64,000 nt of DNA, taken from assembly GCF_000519185.1 (NCBI RefSeq), contig NZ_JAFA01000024.1, positions 62,001-126,000 on the forward strand. The letters run 5' to 3'. This document shows positions 1 through 9,351 of the stretch, piece after piece (position 1 is the first letter of the stretch; the number at the start of each line of letters is the position of its first letter). This DNA is from Paraburkholderia nodosa DSM 21604 (GTDB lineage: Bacteria; Pseudomonadota; Gammaproteobacteria; Burkholderiales; Burkholderiaceae). The notes beneath the pieces were generated by a model. It ran no database searches and was not told the DNA's origin. It worked only from the letters and a program-made list of their open reading frames with translations. The translations under genes and the position numbers were made by a program.

Positions 1-421
1 AGGTTTCGTCGGCGCAGCGGGTGCCGTCGAAGAGGCTCGTGAGCCGCGAATCCGCCAGCGCGCGGTTCAGCCCCACGCGGCTCTTGCCCGTCGCCACGGC
101 GAGCAGGTAGCCGGTGTCGCGCAGTTCCGTGAGCATCTCGCGCACGCCTGCGAACAGCTCGGTCTGCTGGTCCTTGAGCAAATAATGGATGCGATAGCGC
201 TCGACGAGCCGCGGGTAGTCGGCTGGATCGAGCGTCGGCGCGGCTATCTGCAGCGCCTCGCGCAAGCCCAGGCCGATCACGTAGCTCGCCGCCTCGTCGC
301 CGGGCACGGGCAGGCCGAGATCGCGGCACGCCGCCTGGATGCTGCGCGTGATATGGGCGGTCGAGTCCATCAGGGTGCCGTCCCAGTCGAACACAATCAG
401 GTCAAATAACTCTCGAGCCAT
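1..421 (-). CDS. HAD-family phosphatase, Gph-like (3' end outside window)
   Basis: Predicted HAD-superfamily hydrolase of the phosphoglycolate phosphatase type, dephosphorylating small phosphorylated metabolites in the cytoplasm. The first 140 residues are visible. Motif I is clear at residues 8-14 (VFDWDGT, containing the nucleophile Asp and the general-acid Asp), followed by an alpha-helical cap region. Motif II fits VATGKS near residue 113. The C-terminal part with motifs III and IV lies beyond the window edge. The ATG at 421 is 33 bp downstream of the rluC stop on the same strand, so the two genes are probably co-transcribed. The rluC-HAD pairing is common in Burkholderiaceae. The exact substrate cannot be read from the sequence. 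Confidence 0.85.
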   Translation of the reverse strand, partial: MARELFDLIVFDWDGTLMDSTAHITRSIQAACRDLGLPVPGDEAASYVIGLGLREALQIAAPTLDPADYPRLVERYRIHYLLKDQQTELFAGVREMLTELRDTGYLLAVATGKSRVGLNRALADSRLTSLFDGTRCADET

Positions 422-454
422 GCAGGACTTCTCCAAACGCTGTCAGATTCGGTG

Positions 455-1513
455 TCATTCGGGGCGGCCCGCGCCAGGTCCGGCGCCGTCAGGTCGGGCC
501 GCGTCGGTTGCCGCGCCTTCCTCGCGCTGCGCGCGCAGCGCGTCGACGAAGCCGCGGCAATCCGCCGGCAGCGGCGCCTCGAACTGCAACGGGACGCCCG
601 TAATCGGGTGGGCGAGCTTCAGCCGGTGCGCATGCAGAAACATCCGCTTGATGCCCGGCCGCGCGCCCGTGCGCGCGAGCTCCTTGTTGAGCGCGAAGTC
701 GCCGTACTTGGCGTCGCCGACGATCGGCAGGCCGAGGTGAGCGAGGTGCACGCGGATCTGGTGCGTGCGGCCCGTCTTCAGCTCGGCTTCGAGAAGCGCG
801 TAACCCGGCCAGCGCTCGACGAGATTGAACACCGTGTGCGAGGGCATGCCGTCCGGCTGCACGCGCACGCGGCGCTCGCCTTCCGGGGTCAGATACTTGT
901 GAAGCGGCTCCTTCACGGCGCGCCGACGGCCCCAGTCGCTCGCCCATTCGCCGTGGACGCAGGCGTAGTAGCGCTTGTCGGTCTGGTTATCGCGCATCTG
1001 CGCATGCAGGCCCACGAGCGCGGCGCGCTTCTTGGCGAGCATCAGCACGCCCGACGTTTCGCGGTCGAGCCGGTGGACCAGCTCGAGAAACTTGCCCTGC
1101 GGGCGCGCCTCACGCAACTGCTCGATCACGCCGAACGCCACGCCGCTGCCGCCGTGCACAGCCACGCCGGCGGGCTTGTCGATGACGAGCAGCGCGTCGT
1201 CCTCGTAGATGACGGGAAACTGGGCCGCCGGCACGGGCGCGGCGCCGGCCGGCGCGCTCGACTGCGACGTGCGGATGGGCGGCACGCGGACGATGTCGCC
1301 TTCTGCGAGCCGATACTGTGCATCGATTCGCCCCTTATTTACGCGCACTTCCCCGCTGCGCAAAATGCGATAGATGTGGCTTTTCGGCACGCCCTTACAG
1401 ACGCGCAGGAGAAAATTGTCGATGCGCTGACCGGCCGCGCCCTCGTCGATTTCGACGAACGAAACCTGGTCGCTTGCGACCTGATTCTGGGATGTTTTGC
1501 CTAACCCTTTCAT
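455..1513 (-). CDS. rluC: 23S rRNA pseudouridine(955/2504/2580) synthase RluC
   Basis: Converts uridines 955, 2504 and 2580 of 23S rRNA to pseudouridine. The 352-residue protein has an N-terminal S4 RNA-binding domain (about residues 28-80) and a RluA-type catalytic domain. The catalytic motif HRLDRETSG places the active Asp near residue 150. The open frame extends upstream to 1768, but the ATG at 1513 starts the family-typical N-terminus (MKGLGKTSQ...), so I chose it. No Shine-Dalgarno sequence precedes it, and a TATATT -10-like box lies only 5 bp upstream (1518-1523), so the mRNA may be leaderless or nearly so. It is divergent from rne, which is the usual arrangement in proteobacteria, and followed by the HAD phosphatase. 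Confidence 0.95.
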   Translation of the reverse strand: MKGLGKTSQNQVASDQVSFVEIDEGAAGQRIDNFLLRVCKGVPKSHIYRILRSGEVRVNKGRIDAQYRLAEGDIVRVPPIRTSQSSAPAGAAPVPAAQFPVIYEDDALLVIDKPAGVAVHGGSGVAFGVIEQLREARPQGKFLELVHRLDRETSGVLMLAKKRAALVGLHAQMRDNQTDKRYYACVHGEWASDWGRRRAVKEPLHKYLTPEGERRVRVQPDGMPSHTVFNLVERWPGYALLEAELKTGRTHQIRVHLAHLGLPIVGDAKYGDFALNKELARTGARPGIKRMFLHAHRLKLAHPITGVPLQFEAPLPADCRGFVDALRAQREEGAATDAARPDGAGPGAGRPE

Positions 1514-2395
1514 TCTGAATATAATTTGCCCAGCGCCGACGCAACGGTAGGCCGAATGGCCCAGGCCAAACGGCCAAATGTTCTGCGAACCACCCAATGG
1601 ACACCCCAAGGGGGTTATCCTGGACTTGGACCACGCGGCGAGCGCAGGCTGCAAGCGATAAACGGTTATTTTACTTGCGCCCGGGGCTGGTTGCTCACCC
1701 TGTTTGATGAGAAGCAACGAGTTGCACGCACGGATCACCACTCCGGCAGGGACGGCGCCCACAGGCACGTTCGGTCAGGAGCGGCTCCGACGGTAACGGA
1801 ACATTGGTATAAAGAATTTATCCGGCGCGTCCCGCCGCGCGGTCGAAGTGACCGCCGCAGGAGGCGCTGGTGGCGAAAATACGGCGAGCGCCCGAAGCGT
1901 CCCGGCAATGTGCGGGACACGGCGACGTCAAAAGTGGCGAGACACCCCGAGGGGGAAGACGGGCGTTCCTGAAAAGCTTCCCGTGCGCGGCCCTGATTGA
2001 ATTTTGAGGCCGCGAACCTGATCCAGTCGCAAGCGCGCGCGGTTCGCCGCTGCGGCAAGCGTCTGTCACGGCCAGTGCGATGGGCTCAACCATCGGCACG
2101 ATCATGGCCACGGCAGGCAGGTGGATTGGAAGCGCAGGAAAACGTTGACGTCGCGAACCCGCGGCATGTCTCTTCGCTTCTTGAAAACGTATTTCGCATG
2201 TGCCCACGCGGCCCCGTCCACGGCAACGCAACGCCGGACCGGCGCCCAGAAAAGGCAATTCTCCCCGCCATCGTTCCCGCTCCAGCGTGCTTGTGACAAC
2301 ACAATAAGGCGCGGCTCGCCGCTGCCCGCACCGTGCTGCCTGGCGTCGCCGCCGCGCACCGTGCGGCTTGCGCGCGAACGCACTGGAGTCGTTCA
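1514..2395. promoter_or_regulatory. Long rluC-rne intergenic region, probable rne 5' leader
   Basis: This 882-bp stretch between the divergent rluC and rne starts holds no open frame with recognisable protein character. It shows an rluC -10-like box (1518-1523, minus strand), AT-rich pockets near 1655-1675 and 1805-1821 (inverted repeat ATAAA-GAA-TTTAT at 1809-1821), and a hairpin at 1986-2014 with a 7-bp stem (CGCGGCC/GGCCGCG) and an AT-rich 15-nt loop. In E. coli the rne mRNA has a 361-nt leader through which RNase E controls its own mRNA. A leader with the same role is inferred here, not shown. I could not place the rne promoter with confidence. Confidence 0.45.
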
Positions 2396-5300
2396 ATGAA
2401 ACGAATGCTGTTCAACGCGACACAGCAGGAAGAACTGCGTGTCGCCATCGTCGATGGACAAAAGCTCATCGACATCGACATCGAAACCGCCGGGCGCGAA
2501 CAGCGCAAAGGCAACATCTACAAGGGGATCGTCACCCGTATCGAGCCTTCGCTCGAAGCGTGCTTTGTCAACTACGGCGAAGACCGCCACGGCTTCCTGC
2601 CGTTCAAGGAAGTCGCCCGCCAGTACTTCCGCGAAGGCATCGACATGCGCGGCGCGCGCATTCAGGACGCCCTCAAGGAAGGCCAGGAGCTGATCGTCCA
2701 GGTCGAGAAGGAAGAGCGCGGCAACAAGGGCGCCGCCCTCACCACGTTCATCTCGCTCGCCGGCCGCTACCTCGTCCTCATGCCGAACAACCCGCGCGGC
2801 GGCGGCGTCTCGCGCCGCATCGAGGGCGACGACCGTCAGGAACTGCGCGAAACCATGGCGCAGCTGCAACTGCCGGACGGCATGAGCATCATCGCGCGCA
2901 CGGCCGGCATCGGCCGCTCCGCCGAAGAGCTCCAGTGGGACCTGAACTACCTGCTGCAACTGTGGCGCGCCATCGAAGCCGCGTCGCAGGCCGGCCAGTC
3001 CGGTCAGCCCATGCTGATCTACCTGGAATCGAGCCTCGTCATTCGCGCGATCCGCGACTACTTCCAGCCCGACATCGGCGAAATCCTCATCGACACCACC
3101 GAGATCTATGACCAGGCGCGCGCCTTCATGGATATCGTGATGCCGGACAATGTCAATAAGGTGAAGCGGTATCACGACGACGTGCCGCTTTTCTCGCGTT
3201 TCCAGATCGAGCACCAGATCGAGACGGCGTATTCGCGCACGGTACCGCTGCCCTCGGGCGGCGCGATCGTGATCGACCACACCGAAGCCCTGGTCGCCAT
3301 CGACGTGAACTCGGCGCGCGCCACCAAGGGCGCCGACATCGAGGAAACCGCCGCGCGCACCAACCTCGAAGCCGCCGACGAAGTGGCGCGCCAGCTGCGT
3401 CTGCGCGACCTGGGCGGTCTGATCGTGATCGACTTCATCGACATGGAGTCGGCCAAGAGCCAGCGCGAAGTCGAGCAGCGCCTGAAAGACGCGCTGCGCC
3501 ACGACCGCGCACGCGTGCAGATGGGCAAGATCTCGCGCTTCGGCCTCATGGAGCTGTCGCGCCAGCGCCTGCGCCCCGCCCTCTCGGAAGGCAGCCACGT
3601 GACCTGCCCGCGCTGTAACGGCACGGGTCATATCCGCGATACGGAATCGTCGGCGCTTCAGGTCCTGCGCATCATCCAGGAAGAGGCGATGAAGGAGCAC
3701 ACCGCGGCAATTCATTGCCAGGTGCCGGTCGAAGTGACCGCCTTCCTGCTCAACGAAAAGCGTGCAGAAATCAACAAGATCGAGTCGCGCTTCAAGGTCG
3801 GCGTCGTGCTGATCCCGAACAAGCACCTCGAAACGCCGCACTACAAGCTCGAGCGCCTGCGTCACGACGATGCGCGCCTCGACGACCCGCGCGCCTCGTG
3901 GAAGATGGCCGAGGAAGCGGCTCGCGAGCTCGAGTCGGAAACCGGCTACAGCAAGCGCACCGCCGAAGCCAAGCCCAAGCAGGAAGCCGCGGTGAAGGGC
4001 ATCACGCCTGAGCGTCCGGCGCCGAGCGCGCCGGTCAAGCCGGCCGAAACCGCGCCCGTCGCGGCGCAAGTGGCCGTCACGCCTGCGGGCGGCGGCTTCT
4101 TTGGCTGGGTCAAGCGCCTCTTTGGCGGCGCACCGGCTGCGGCGCCCGCGCCGGCACCGGTCGCTCAACCCGAAAAGACCGCCCGTCCGACCCGCGAAGC
4201 GCGTACCGAGCGCGGTGAAAAGACCGGCAGCGGCGACCGCAATCGCAATCGCCGTTCCGGCGGCCGCGACGCGGCAGGCCGCGGCGAAAGCGCAGCCGGC
4301 GCACGTACCGGTCAGCCGGCTGGCCGCCGTGAGGAGCGCGAGCCGCGCGAGCCACGTGAACCGCGCGAAGTACGCGAAGGCCGTGGTGCCCGCGAGCCGC
4401 GTGAACCGCGCGAGCCGCGTGAACAACGCGAACCGCGCGAGCAACGTGAACCGCGTGAAACCCGCGAAGGACGCGCCGAGCGCGAACAGCGCATCGAACG
4501 CGTCGAGCGCGGTCAGGAACGTAGCGATGTCACGGCGGAAGCCGGCGCCGCACGCGGCGAGCGCCGCGAGCGTGGTGAACGTGGCGAGCGCGGCGAACGC
4601 AATGAACCGCGTCGCCGTCAGCAAGCCGAGGCCGCCGAAGCTCAGGAAGCGCGTCTCGATGCCGCGTCGGCAGGCGCCGAAGGCGTCGAAGCGCCTCACA
4701 CGGAGGAACTGCCCGAAGGCATGGGCGCTGGTGCCGACGAAGAAGGCGCACAGCGTGAAGGCGAAGAACGTCGCCGCCGCCGCCGCGGCCGCCGTGGTGG
4801 TCGCCGCGAGCGCGAGACGGATGCAGCAGGCCTGACGCCGGGTGCAGACGCACCGGAAGGCGAAGAGCAAGCCGCACCCGCTCAACCGGCGATCGAGCAG
4901 CCCGCCGTTGCCGCGCAAGTGCATGAAGCATCGGCCGTAGAAGCGCACACCGAGGCTCCTGTCGAGACTGTCGTGACCGCACAGCCGGCCGCAATCGTCG
5001 CCACCGAAGCCGGGCACGTGCCGGCCGCCGCCGAGACGACTACGCCGGTCGAAACTGTCGCGCCCGCTGCAGAGCAAGCTCCGGCACCGACCGAGCAAGC
5101 TCCGGTACCCACCGAAGCCGCACCGGTGAGCGTTGAAACCGCACCGGTAAGCGTTGAAACCACGCACGTGGTCGAGCCGAAGGCCGAGGAACCTGTGGCG
5201 CCCGTCGCACCTGTAGCCCCTGAGGCGCCTGCCGCAGCGGACGAACCGGTCGCGCCGGCAGCCCCGGTCGAGCCGGTTCAGGCCGAAACGCAGCCTGTCG

Positions 5301-5671
5301 TGCGGGAAGACCGCGTCGAAGCACCGCGGACCGAAGAGCCTGTCGCAGCCGCACCCGTCGCTCAACCGGAGCCGGCGCAAGAAGCGGTAGCAGCCGCTCC
5401 GGCGGTCGTCGCGATCACCGAGCCGGCCGCACCGCATCCGGCCCCGGTGGCATCCGCGGCACCCACGGCTGCGGCCGCTGCAGACACGCTGCGCCCGATG
5501 CTGGAATCGGCGGGGCTCGTCTGGGTCAATACCGACGCCGACAAGCTGCGCGCCGCGCAGCAAGCCGCCGCCCAGCTGGTGAAGCCGGCACGCGCGCCGC
5601 GCGAGCGCAAACCGCTGCCGCCGGTCGACAGCGCGCCGATGCAGCAGGTCGAAACCACGCGCCAGCCGTAA
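2396..5671 (+). CDS. rne: Ribonuclease E
   Basis: Endoribonuclease for mRNA decay and rRNA/tRNA processing, and scaffold of the degradosome at the inner membrane. The protein has 1091 residues. An S1 domain lies at about 35-125. The DNase I-like catalytic part carries Asp in VAIDVNSA (about residue 303) and VIDFIDM (about 346), and the Zn-link CPRCNG is near 403-408. After about residue 520 the sequence is disordered: an Arg/Glu/Pro segment of degenerate REP-type tandem repeats (about 640-720), a second Arg-rich block, then an Ala/Pro/Val/Glu-rich stretch, and a folded-looking C-terminal peptide from about 1025 (LRPMLESAGLVWV). The ATG at 2396 is preceded by GGAG at 2385-2388. An upstream ATG at 2333 is in frame but lacks family-like sequence. 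A strong terminator follows. Confidence 0.97.
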   Translation: MKRMLFNATQQEELRVAIVDGQKLIDIDIETAGREQRKGNIYKGIVTRIEPSLEACFVNYGEDRHGFLPFKEVARQYFREGIDMRGARIQDALKEGQELIVQVEKEERGNKGAALTTFISLAGRYLVLMPNNPRGGGVSRRIEGDDRQELRETMAQLQLPDGMSIIARTAGIGRSAEELQWDLNYLLQLWRAIEAASQAGQSGQPMLIYLESSLVIRAIRDYFQPDIGEILIDTTEIYDQARAFMDIVMPDNVNKVKRYHDDVPLFSRFQIEHQIETAYSRTVPLPSGGAIVIDHTEALVAIDVNSARATKGADIEETAARTNLEAADEVARQLRLRDLGGLIVIDFIDMESAKSQREVEQRLKDALRHDRARVQMGKISRFGLMELSRQRLRPALSEGSHVTCPRCNGTGHIRDTESSALQVLRIIQEEAMKEHTAAIHCQVPVEVTAFLLNEKRAEINKIESRFKVGVVLIPNKHLETPHYKLERLRHDDARLDDPRASWKMAEEAARELESETGYSKRTAEAKPKQEAAVKGITPERPAPSAPVKPAETAPVAAQVAVTPAGGGFFGWVKRLFGGAPAAAPAPAPVAQPEKTARPTREARTERGEKTGSGDRNRNRRSGGRDAAGRGESAAGARTGQPAGRREEREPREPREPREVREGRGAREPREPREPREQREPREQREPRETREGRAEREQRIERVERGQERSDVTAEAGAARGERRERGERGERGERNEPRRRQQAEAAEAQEARLDAASAGAEGVEAPHTEELPEGMGAGADEEGAQREGEERRRRRRGRRGGRRERETDAAGLTPGADAPEGEEQAAPAQPAIEQPAVAAQVHEASAVEAHTEAPVETVVTAQPAAIVATEAGHVPAAAETTTPVETVAPAAEQAPAPTEQAPVPTEAAPVSVETAPVSVETTHVVEPKAEEPVAPVAPVAPEAPAAADEPVAPAAPVEPVQAETQPVVREDRVEAPRTEEPVAAAPVAQPEPAQEAVAAAPAVVAITEPAAPHPAPVASAAPTAAAAADTLRPMLESAGLVWVNTDADKLRAAQQAAAQLVKPARAPRERKPLPPVDSAPMQQVETTRQP

Positions 5672-5724
5672 GCGCTGCAAGCGCAACTGGCCGCGCGCCG
5701 GGCCTCGAGTCCGGCGCCCCCCCG

Positions 5725-5756
5725 AAAAGCCCGCCCTTCCCGGCGGGCTTTTTTTT
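5725..5756 (+). terminator. Rho-independent terminator of rne
   Basis: A perfect 9-bp stem AAGCCCGCC / GGCGGGCTT (5727-5735 and 5742-5750) with loop CTTCCC is followed by a run of T to 5756. It lies 54 bp after the rne stop. Confidence 0.93.
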
Positions 5757-5834
5757 GATATATCAGCGTTCTCCCTTGTCTGTCGGCGGCTGCTGGTTCG
5801 GCTAAAATTGAGCCAACGCGAGAACGAAGAGACC

Positions 5835-6956
5835 ATGACACGACGCATCATCCCTGTTGCCGACGTTCGATCGCTGCCGCCCGAATTGCCCAGGCCGGCC
5901 GCGGGAGCCGTGCGCGCGCCGTCCGGCGCGGTCTTCGACGCGCTCGCCAGACCCCTGCGCGACCTTCGCATCTCGGTCACGGATCGCTGCAATTTCCGCT
6001 GCGTGTACTGCATGCCGCGAGCCGTGTTCGACAAGGACTACCCGTTTTTGCCCCATTCCGCGCTGCTTTCGCTCGAAGAAATCGAACGGCTCGCGCGGCT
6101 TTTCGTCGCGCATGGCGTCACCAAGATCCGCCTCACGGGTGGTGAGCCGCTGCTGCGCAAGAACATCGAATTCCTGATCGAGCGCCTCGCCGCGCTGCGC
6201 ACGCCCGCAGGCCAACCGCTCGACATCACGCTCACCACCAATGGCTCGCTGCTTGCCCGCAAGGCGCGCGCCCTGCGCGACGCAGGCCTCACACGCGTGA
6301 CGGTGAGCCTCGACGCCCTCGACGACGCCCTCTTTCGCCGCATGAACGACGCCGACTTCGCGGTAGCCGACGTGCTCGACGGCATTGCGGCGGCACAAGC
6401 CGTGGGGCTCGCGCCGATCAAGGTCAACATGGTCGTCAAGCGCGGCACGAACGACGGCGAGATCGTGCCGCTTGCGCGGCATTTCCGCGGCACGGGGGTG
6501 ACGCTGCGCTTCATCGAATACATGGACGTCGGTACCTCGAACGGCTGGAACATGGCCGAAGTGTTGCCGTCGGCGGAGGTCGTCGCGCGCATTTCGGAAC
6601 ACTGGCCGCTCGTGTCGCTGGAGCCCCACAGTGCCGCCGAAACGGCGCAACGCTGGGGCTATGCGGACGGCGCGGGCGAGATCGGCGCGATCTCCAGCGT
6701 GACGCGCGCGTTCTGCGGCGACTGCACGCGCGCGCGCCTTTCGACCGAAGGCAAGCTGTACCTGTGCCTGTTCGCCTCGATGGGTTACGACCTGCGCGCG
6801 CTGTTGCGCAACGGCGCCACCGACGCGGCAATCTCCGGCGCCATCGCGCAGGTGTGGGAAGGCCGCGCCGACCGCTATTCGCAGCTGCGGGGCAGCGCGC
6901 AGGCGCCGGCGGCCTCCGACGAGCGCCGCATCGAAATGTCCTATATCGGCGGCTGA
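5835..6956 (+). CDS. moaA: GTP 3',8-cyclase MoaA
   Basis: Radical SAM enzyme for the first step of molybdenum cofactor synthesis, turning GTP into 3',8-cyclo-GTP. In the 373-residue protein the SAM-cluster cysteines C52, C56 and C59 stand in CNFRCVYC. The second, substrate-binding 4Fe-4S cluster cysteines are near 294, 297 and 311 (FCGDCTRARLSTEGKLYLC). The protein ends in the family's C-terminal GG. I chose ATG 5835 with GAAGAGA just upstream; an in-frame TTG at 5808 is possible but lacks a comparable ribosome site. It heads a cluster with mobA (8 bp on) and moeA. Confidence 0.97.
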   Translation: MTRRIIPVADVRSLPPELPRPAAGAVRAPSGAVFDALARPLRDLRISVTDRCNFRCVYCMPRAVFDKDYPFLPHSALLSLEEIERLARLFVAHGVTKIRLTGGEPLLRKNIEFLIERLAALRTPAGQPLDITLTTNGSLLARKARALRDAGLTRVTVSLDALDDALFRRMNDADFAVADVLDGIAAAQAVGLAPIKVNMVVKRGTNDGEIVPLARHFRGTGVTLRFIEYMDVGTSNGWNMAEVLPSAEVVARISEHWPLVSLEPHSAAETAQRWGYADGAGEIGAISSVTRAFCGDCTRARLSTEGKLYLCLFASMGYDLRALLRNGATDAAISGAIAQVWEGRADRYSQLRGSAQAPAASDERRIEMSYIGG

Positions 6957-6963
6957 GCAGCCC

Positions 6964-7596
6964 ATGACGCCGATGAGCGCCAACGCCATTTCCTCCGCAT
7001 CGATCACGGGCCTCGTGCTCGCAGGCGGCCGCGGCCAGCGCATGGGCGGCGCGGACAAGGGCTTGCAGATGCTGCACGGCAAACCGCTCGCCGCGCACGT
7101 GCTCGCGCGCCTCGCGCCGCAGGTCGGCGCCCTCTCGATCAGCGCGAACCGCAACGGCAACGCTTACGCGGCACTCGGCGCACCATGGCGAGCGAGCGTG
7201 CTCGCCGATACGCTGCCCGACTTCCCCGGCCCGCTTGCGGGGCTCCTCGCCGGATTGCGCGCGGCGCAAACCGAATGGCTCCTCACTGCGCCCTGCGACT
7301 CGCCCTGGCTGCCAGCCGATCTCGCCGAGCGCCTGGGCCATGCCGCGCTCTCGGAGCGCGCCGACATCGTGACTGCGACCACGACGAATGCCGAAGGCGA
7401 GGTCTCGCTCCACCCGGTATTCGCGCTCGTACGCACCTCGCTCGCCGACGACCTCGCCGTCTTCCTCGGCGCCGGCGAGCGCAAGGTGCGTGCGTGGTAC
7501 GCGCGCCACACGGCCGCCGAAGTCGCCTTTGCCGATGAACGTGCGTTTTACAATATCAATTCCTTACAGGAACTGGCCGAACTCGAACGCGCCTGA
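6964..7596 (+). CDS. mobA: Molybdenum cofactor guanylyltransferase MobA
   Basis: Transfers GMP from GTP to molybdopterin to give the MGD form used by DMSO-reductase-family enzymes. The 210-residue protein has the nucleotidyltransferase signature LAGGRGQRMGG at about residues 19-29, and the conserved PCDSPWLP segment near 111. The start is 7 bp after the moaA stop; a second ATG nine bases later (6973) is equally possible. It stands between moaA and moeA, so all three are likely one operon. Confidence 0.95.
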   Translation: MTPMSANAISSASITGLVLAGGRGQRMGGADKGLQMLHGKPLAAHVLARLAPQVGALSISANRNGNAYAALGAPWRASVLADTLPDFPGPLAGLLAGLRAAQTEWLLTAPCDSPWLPADLAERLGHAALSERADIVTATTTNAEGEVSLHPVFALVRTSLADDLAVFLGAGERKVRAWYARHTAAEVAFADERAFYNINSLQELAELERA

Positions 7597-7703
7597 ATTG
7601 CAATCGGGCGGTGCGCGGCCAGCCGCCGTCCCCGGCACACGGCCGGCACGCCCGCCTGGACGATCGCCGCACACGCCGTGCGGATGCGACGCTTCCTCAT
7701 TCG

Positions 7704-9008
7704 ATGACCACGCTTAACCACCCCTCCGGCAGCGCCGGCTGCATCAGCCAGTACGATCCGCAAGCTTTGCCCGTCAGTGCCGCGCAGGCCATCGTGCTGC
7801 AGTGGGCGACACCGCTTGCGGCGAGCGAACGCGTGCCGCTGCGTGAGGCGCTAGCGCGCGTGCTGGCCGAAGACGTGATTTCGCCCATCGACGTCCCCGC
7901 GCACGACAACGCCGCGATGGACGGCTACGCATTCGACGGCGCGGCGCTGGCCGATGCCTCCAGCACCCTCTCGCTCGCCGTGTGCGGCAAGGCCTTCGCC
8001 GGTCACGCCTACCCGGGCGAAGTTGCCGCCGGTGCGTGCGTTCGCATCATGACCGGCGCGCCGATGCCCACGGGTTGCGACACCGTCGTGCCGCAAGAGC
8101 ATGTGTCGGCGCAGGGCGAAGTCATCGCTTTCGAAGCGAACGCCGTCAAGCGCGGCGCGAACGCCCGCCGCAAGGGCGAGGATCTCGCGCGCGGCGGCGT
8201 GGCGCTCGCGGCCGGCCGCGTGCTGCGCGCGTCCGACATTGGCTTGCTGGCCTCGCTCGGCCTCGTCGAGGCGCACGTGAAGCAGCGCCTGCGCGTAGCC
8301 TACTTCTCGACCGGCGACGAACTGCGCTCGCCGGGCGAGCCGCTCGAGCCGGGCTGCATCTACGACAGCAACCGTTACGCGCTCGGCGCGATGCTGCAGC
8401 GCCTGAACGTCGAGGCGATCGACCTGGGCGTCGTGCGCGACGACCCCGCGGCGCTCGCCGCCACACTGAAACTCGCTGCCGAAACCGCCGATGTCGTGCT
8501 AACCTCCGGCGGCGTCTCGGTCGGCGAAGCCGATTTCACGCGCACCCAGCTGCAAACGCTCGGCGACGTCTCGTTCTGGGGCCTCGCCATGCGCCCCGGC
8601 CGCCCGCTCGCGTTCGGTCGCATCTGGTCGGGCGGACGCCCAGGCGCGGGCCGCGCGGCGCTCCTGTTCGGGCTGCCCGGCAACCCGGTCGCGACGATGG
8701 TCTCGTTCTACCAGATCGTGCGCCCCGCGCTCATGGCGATGGCTGGCGCGCAAGCGCAGCCCGTCCCGCTCGTGCCGGCACTGAGCGATCAGCCGATCAA
8801 AAAGCGCGCGGGCCGCACCGAATTCCAGCGCGGCCGCGCGCGCCGCGACGCCAGCGGCCAGTGGCGCGTCGCGCCGACCGGCTCGCAAAGCTCGGGCGCG
8901 CTCAGCACGATGAGCGAGGCGAACTGCTTCATCGTGCTCGCCCATGAGGCCGGCGATCTCGATGCCGGCGACGCCGTCGACATCATGCTGTTCGATGGAC
9001 TCGTCTAG
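7704..9008 (+). CDS. moeA: Molybdopterin molybdenumtransferase MoeA
   Basis: Inserts molybdate into adenylylated molybdopterin. The 434-residue protein shows the MoeA N-terminal domain (MDGYAFDG near residue 72, MTGAPMPTGCDTVVPQE near 115-132), the MoCF-binding core with TSGGVSVGE near 268-276, and PGNPVATMV near 327. The ATG at 7704 gives the family-like N-terminus; an in-frame start at 7611 would add 31 unrelated residues. It is the third gene of the moa/mob/moe group, 107 bp after mobA. The Mog partner that supplies adenylylated molybdopterin is encoded 42 kb away in this window. Confidence 0.95.
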   Translation: MTTLNHPSGSAGCISQYDPQALPVSAAQAIVLQWATPLAASERVPLREALARVLAEDVISPIDVPAHDNAAMDGYAFDGAALADASSTLSLAVCGKAFAGHAYPGEVAAGACVRIMTGAPMPTGCDTVVPQEHVSAQGEVIAFEANAVKRGANARRKGEDLARGGVALAAGRVLRASDIGLLASLGLVEAHVKQRLRVAYFSTGDELRSPGEPLEPGCIYDSNRYALGAMLQRLNVEAIDLGVVRDDPAALAATLKLAAETADVVLTSGGVSVGEADFTRTQLQTLGDVSFWGLAMRPGRPLAFGRIWSGGRPGAGRAALLFGLPGNPVATMVSFYQIVRPALMAMAGAQAQPVPLVPALSDQPIKKRAGRTEFQRGRARRDASGQWRVAPTGSQSSGALSTMSEANCFIVLAHEAGDLDAGDAVDIMLFDGLV

Positions 9009-9075
9009 CGCGGCGGCGGCTCAGAGGCCATCAAATCTAACCACACGTCCACACCTGCATAACGGACCGACTACT

Positions 9076-9351
9076 ATGAAAAAACAGATCTCGTTTATCG
9101 CTGCGGGCCAGACCGCCAAGGCGCTCATCCTCGTGTACCTGACCTTCAGCGTGCCGATCGTGCTGCTTGGCGTGCTCGTGGCGTTCGTGCGCTATGGCGC
9201 GGTCGAACTTTCGACCATCTTCAGCGCGCTGCTGCTCAACGCGATCGTCGGCTTCATCCTGCTGTGGATCGCCTGCCACGCTTACAACTGGGTGGCCTCG
9301 CGCTTCGGCGGCATCGAGATCCATCTCTCCGACGTGCCCGAGGAAGCGTGA
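9076..9351 (+). CDS. Small membrane protein with two transmembrane segments, function unknown
   Basis: A 91-residue protein with two hydrophobic helices (about residues 14-38 and 49-71) and short polar ends, so it probably sits in the inner membrane as a hairpin. I do not recognise a named family. The ATG at 9076 follows a short leader; the longer frame upstream overlaps moeA and looks non-coding. Its TGA shares its A with the ATG of the next gene (TGATG), so the two are translationally coupled. It may belong to the moeA transcript. Confidence 0.75.
   Translation: MKKQISFIAAGQTAKALILVYLTFSVPIVLLGVLVAFVRYGAVELSTIFSALLLNAIVGFILLWIACHAYNWVASRFGGIEIHLSDVPEEA

Noticed and set aside
4320..4540. 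CRISPR-like array
   Set aside because: Repeats are in-frame codon repeats of RNase E without unique spacers.
2393..6034. 1213-residue open frame antisense to rne
   Set aside because: It mirrors the rne repeats, is rich in Arg/Phe/Ala, has no start context and covers a well-supported gene.
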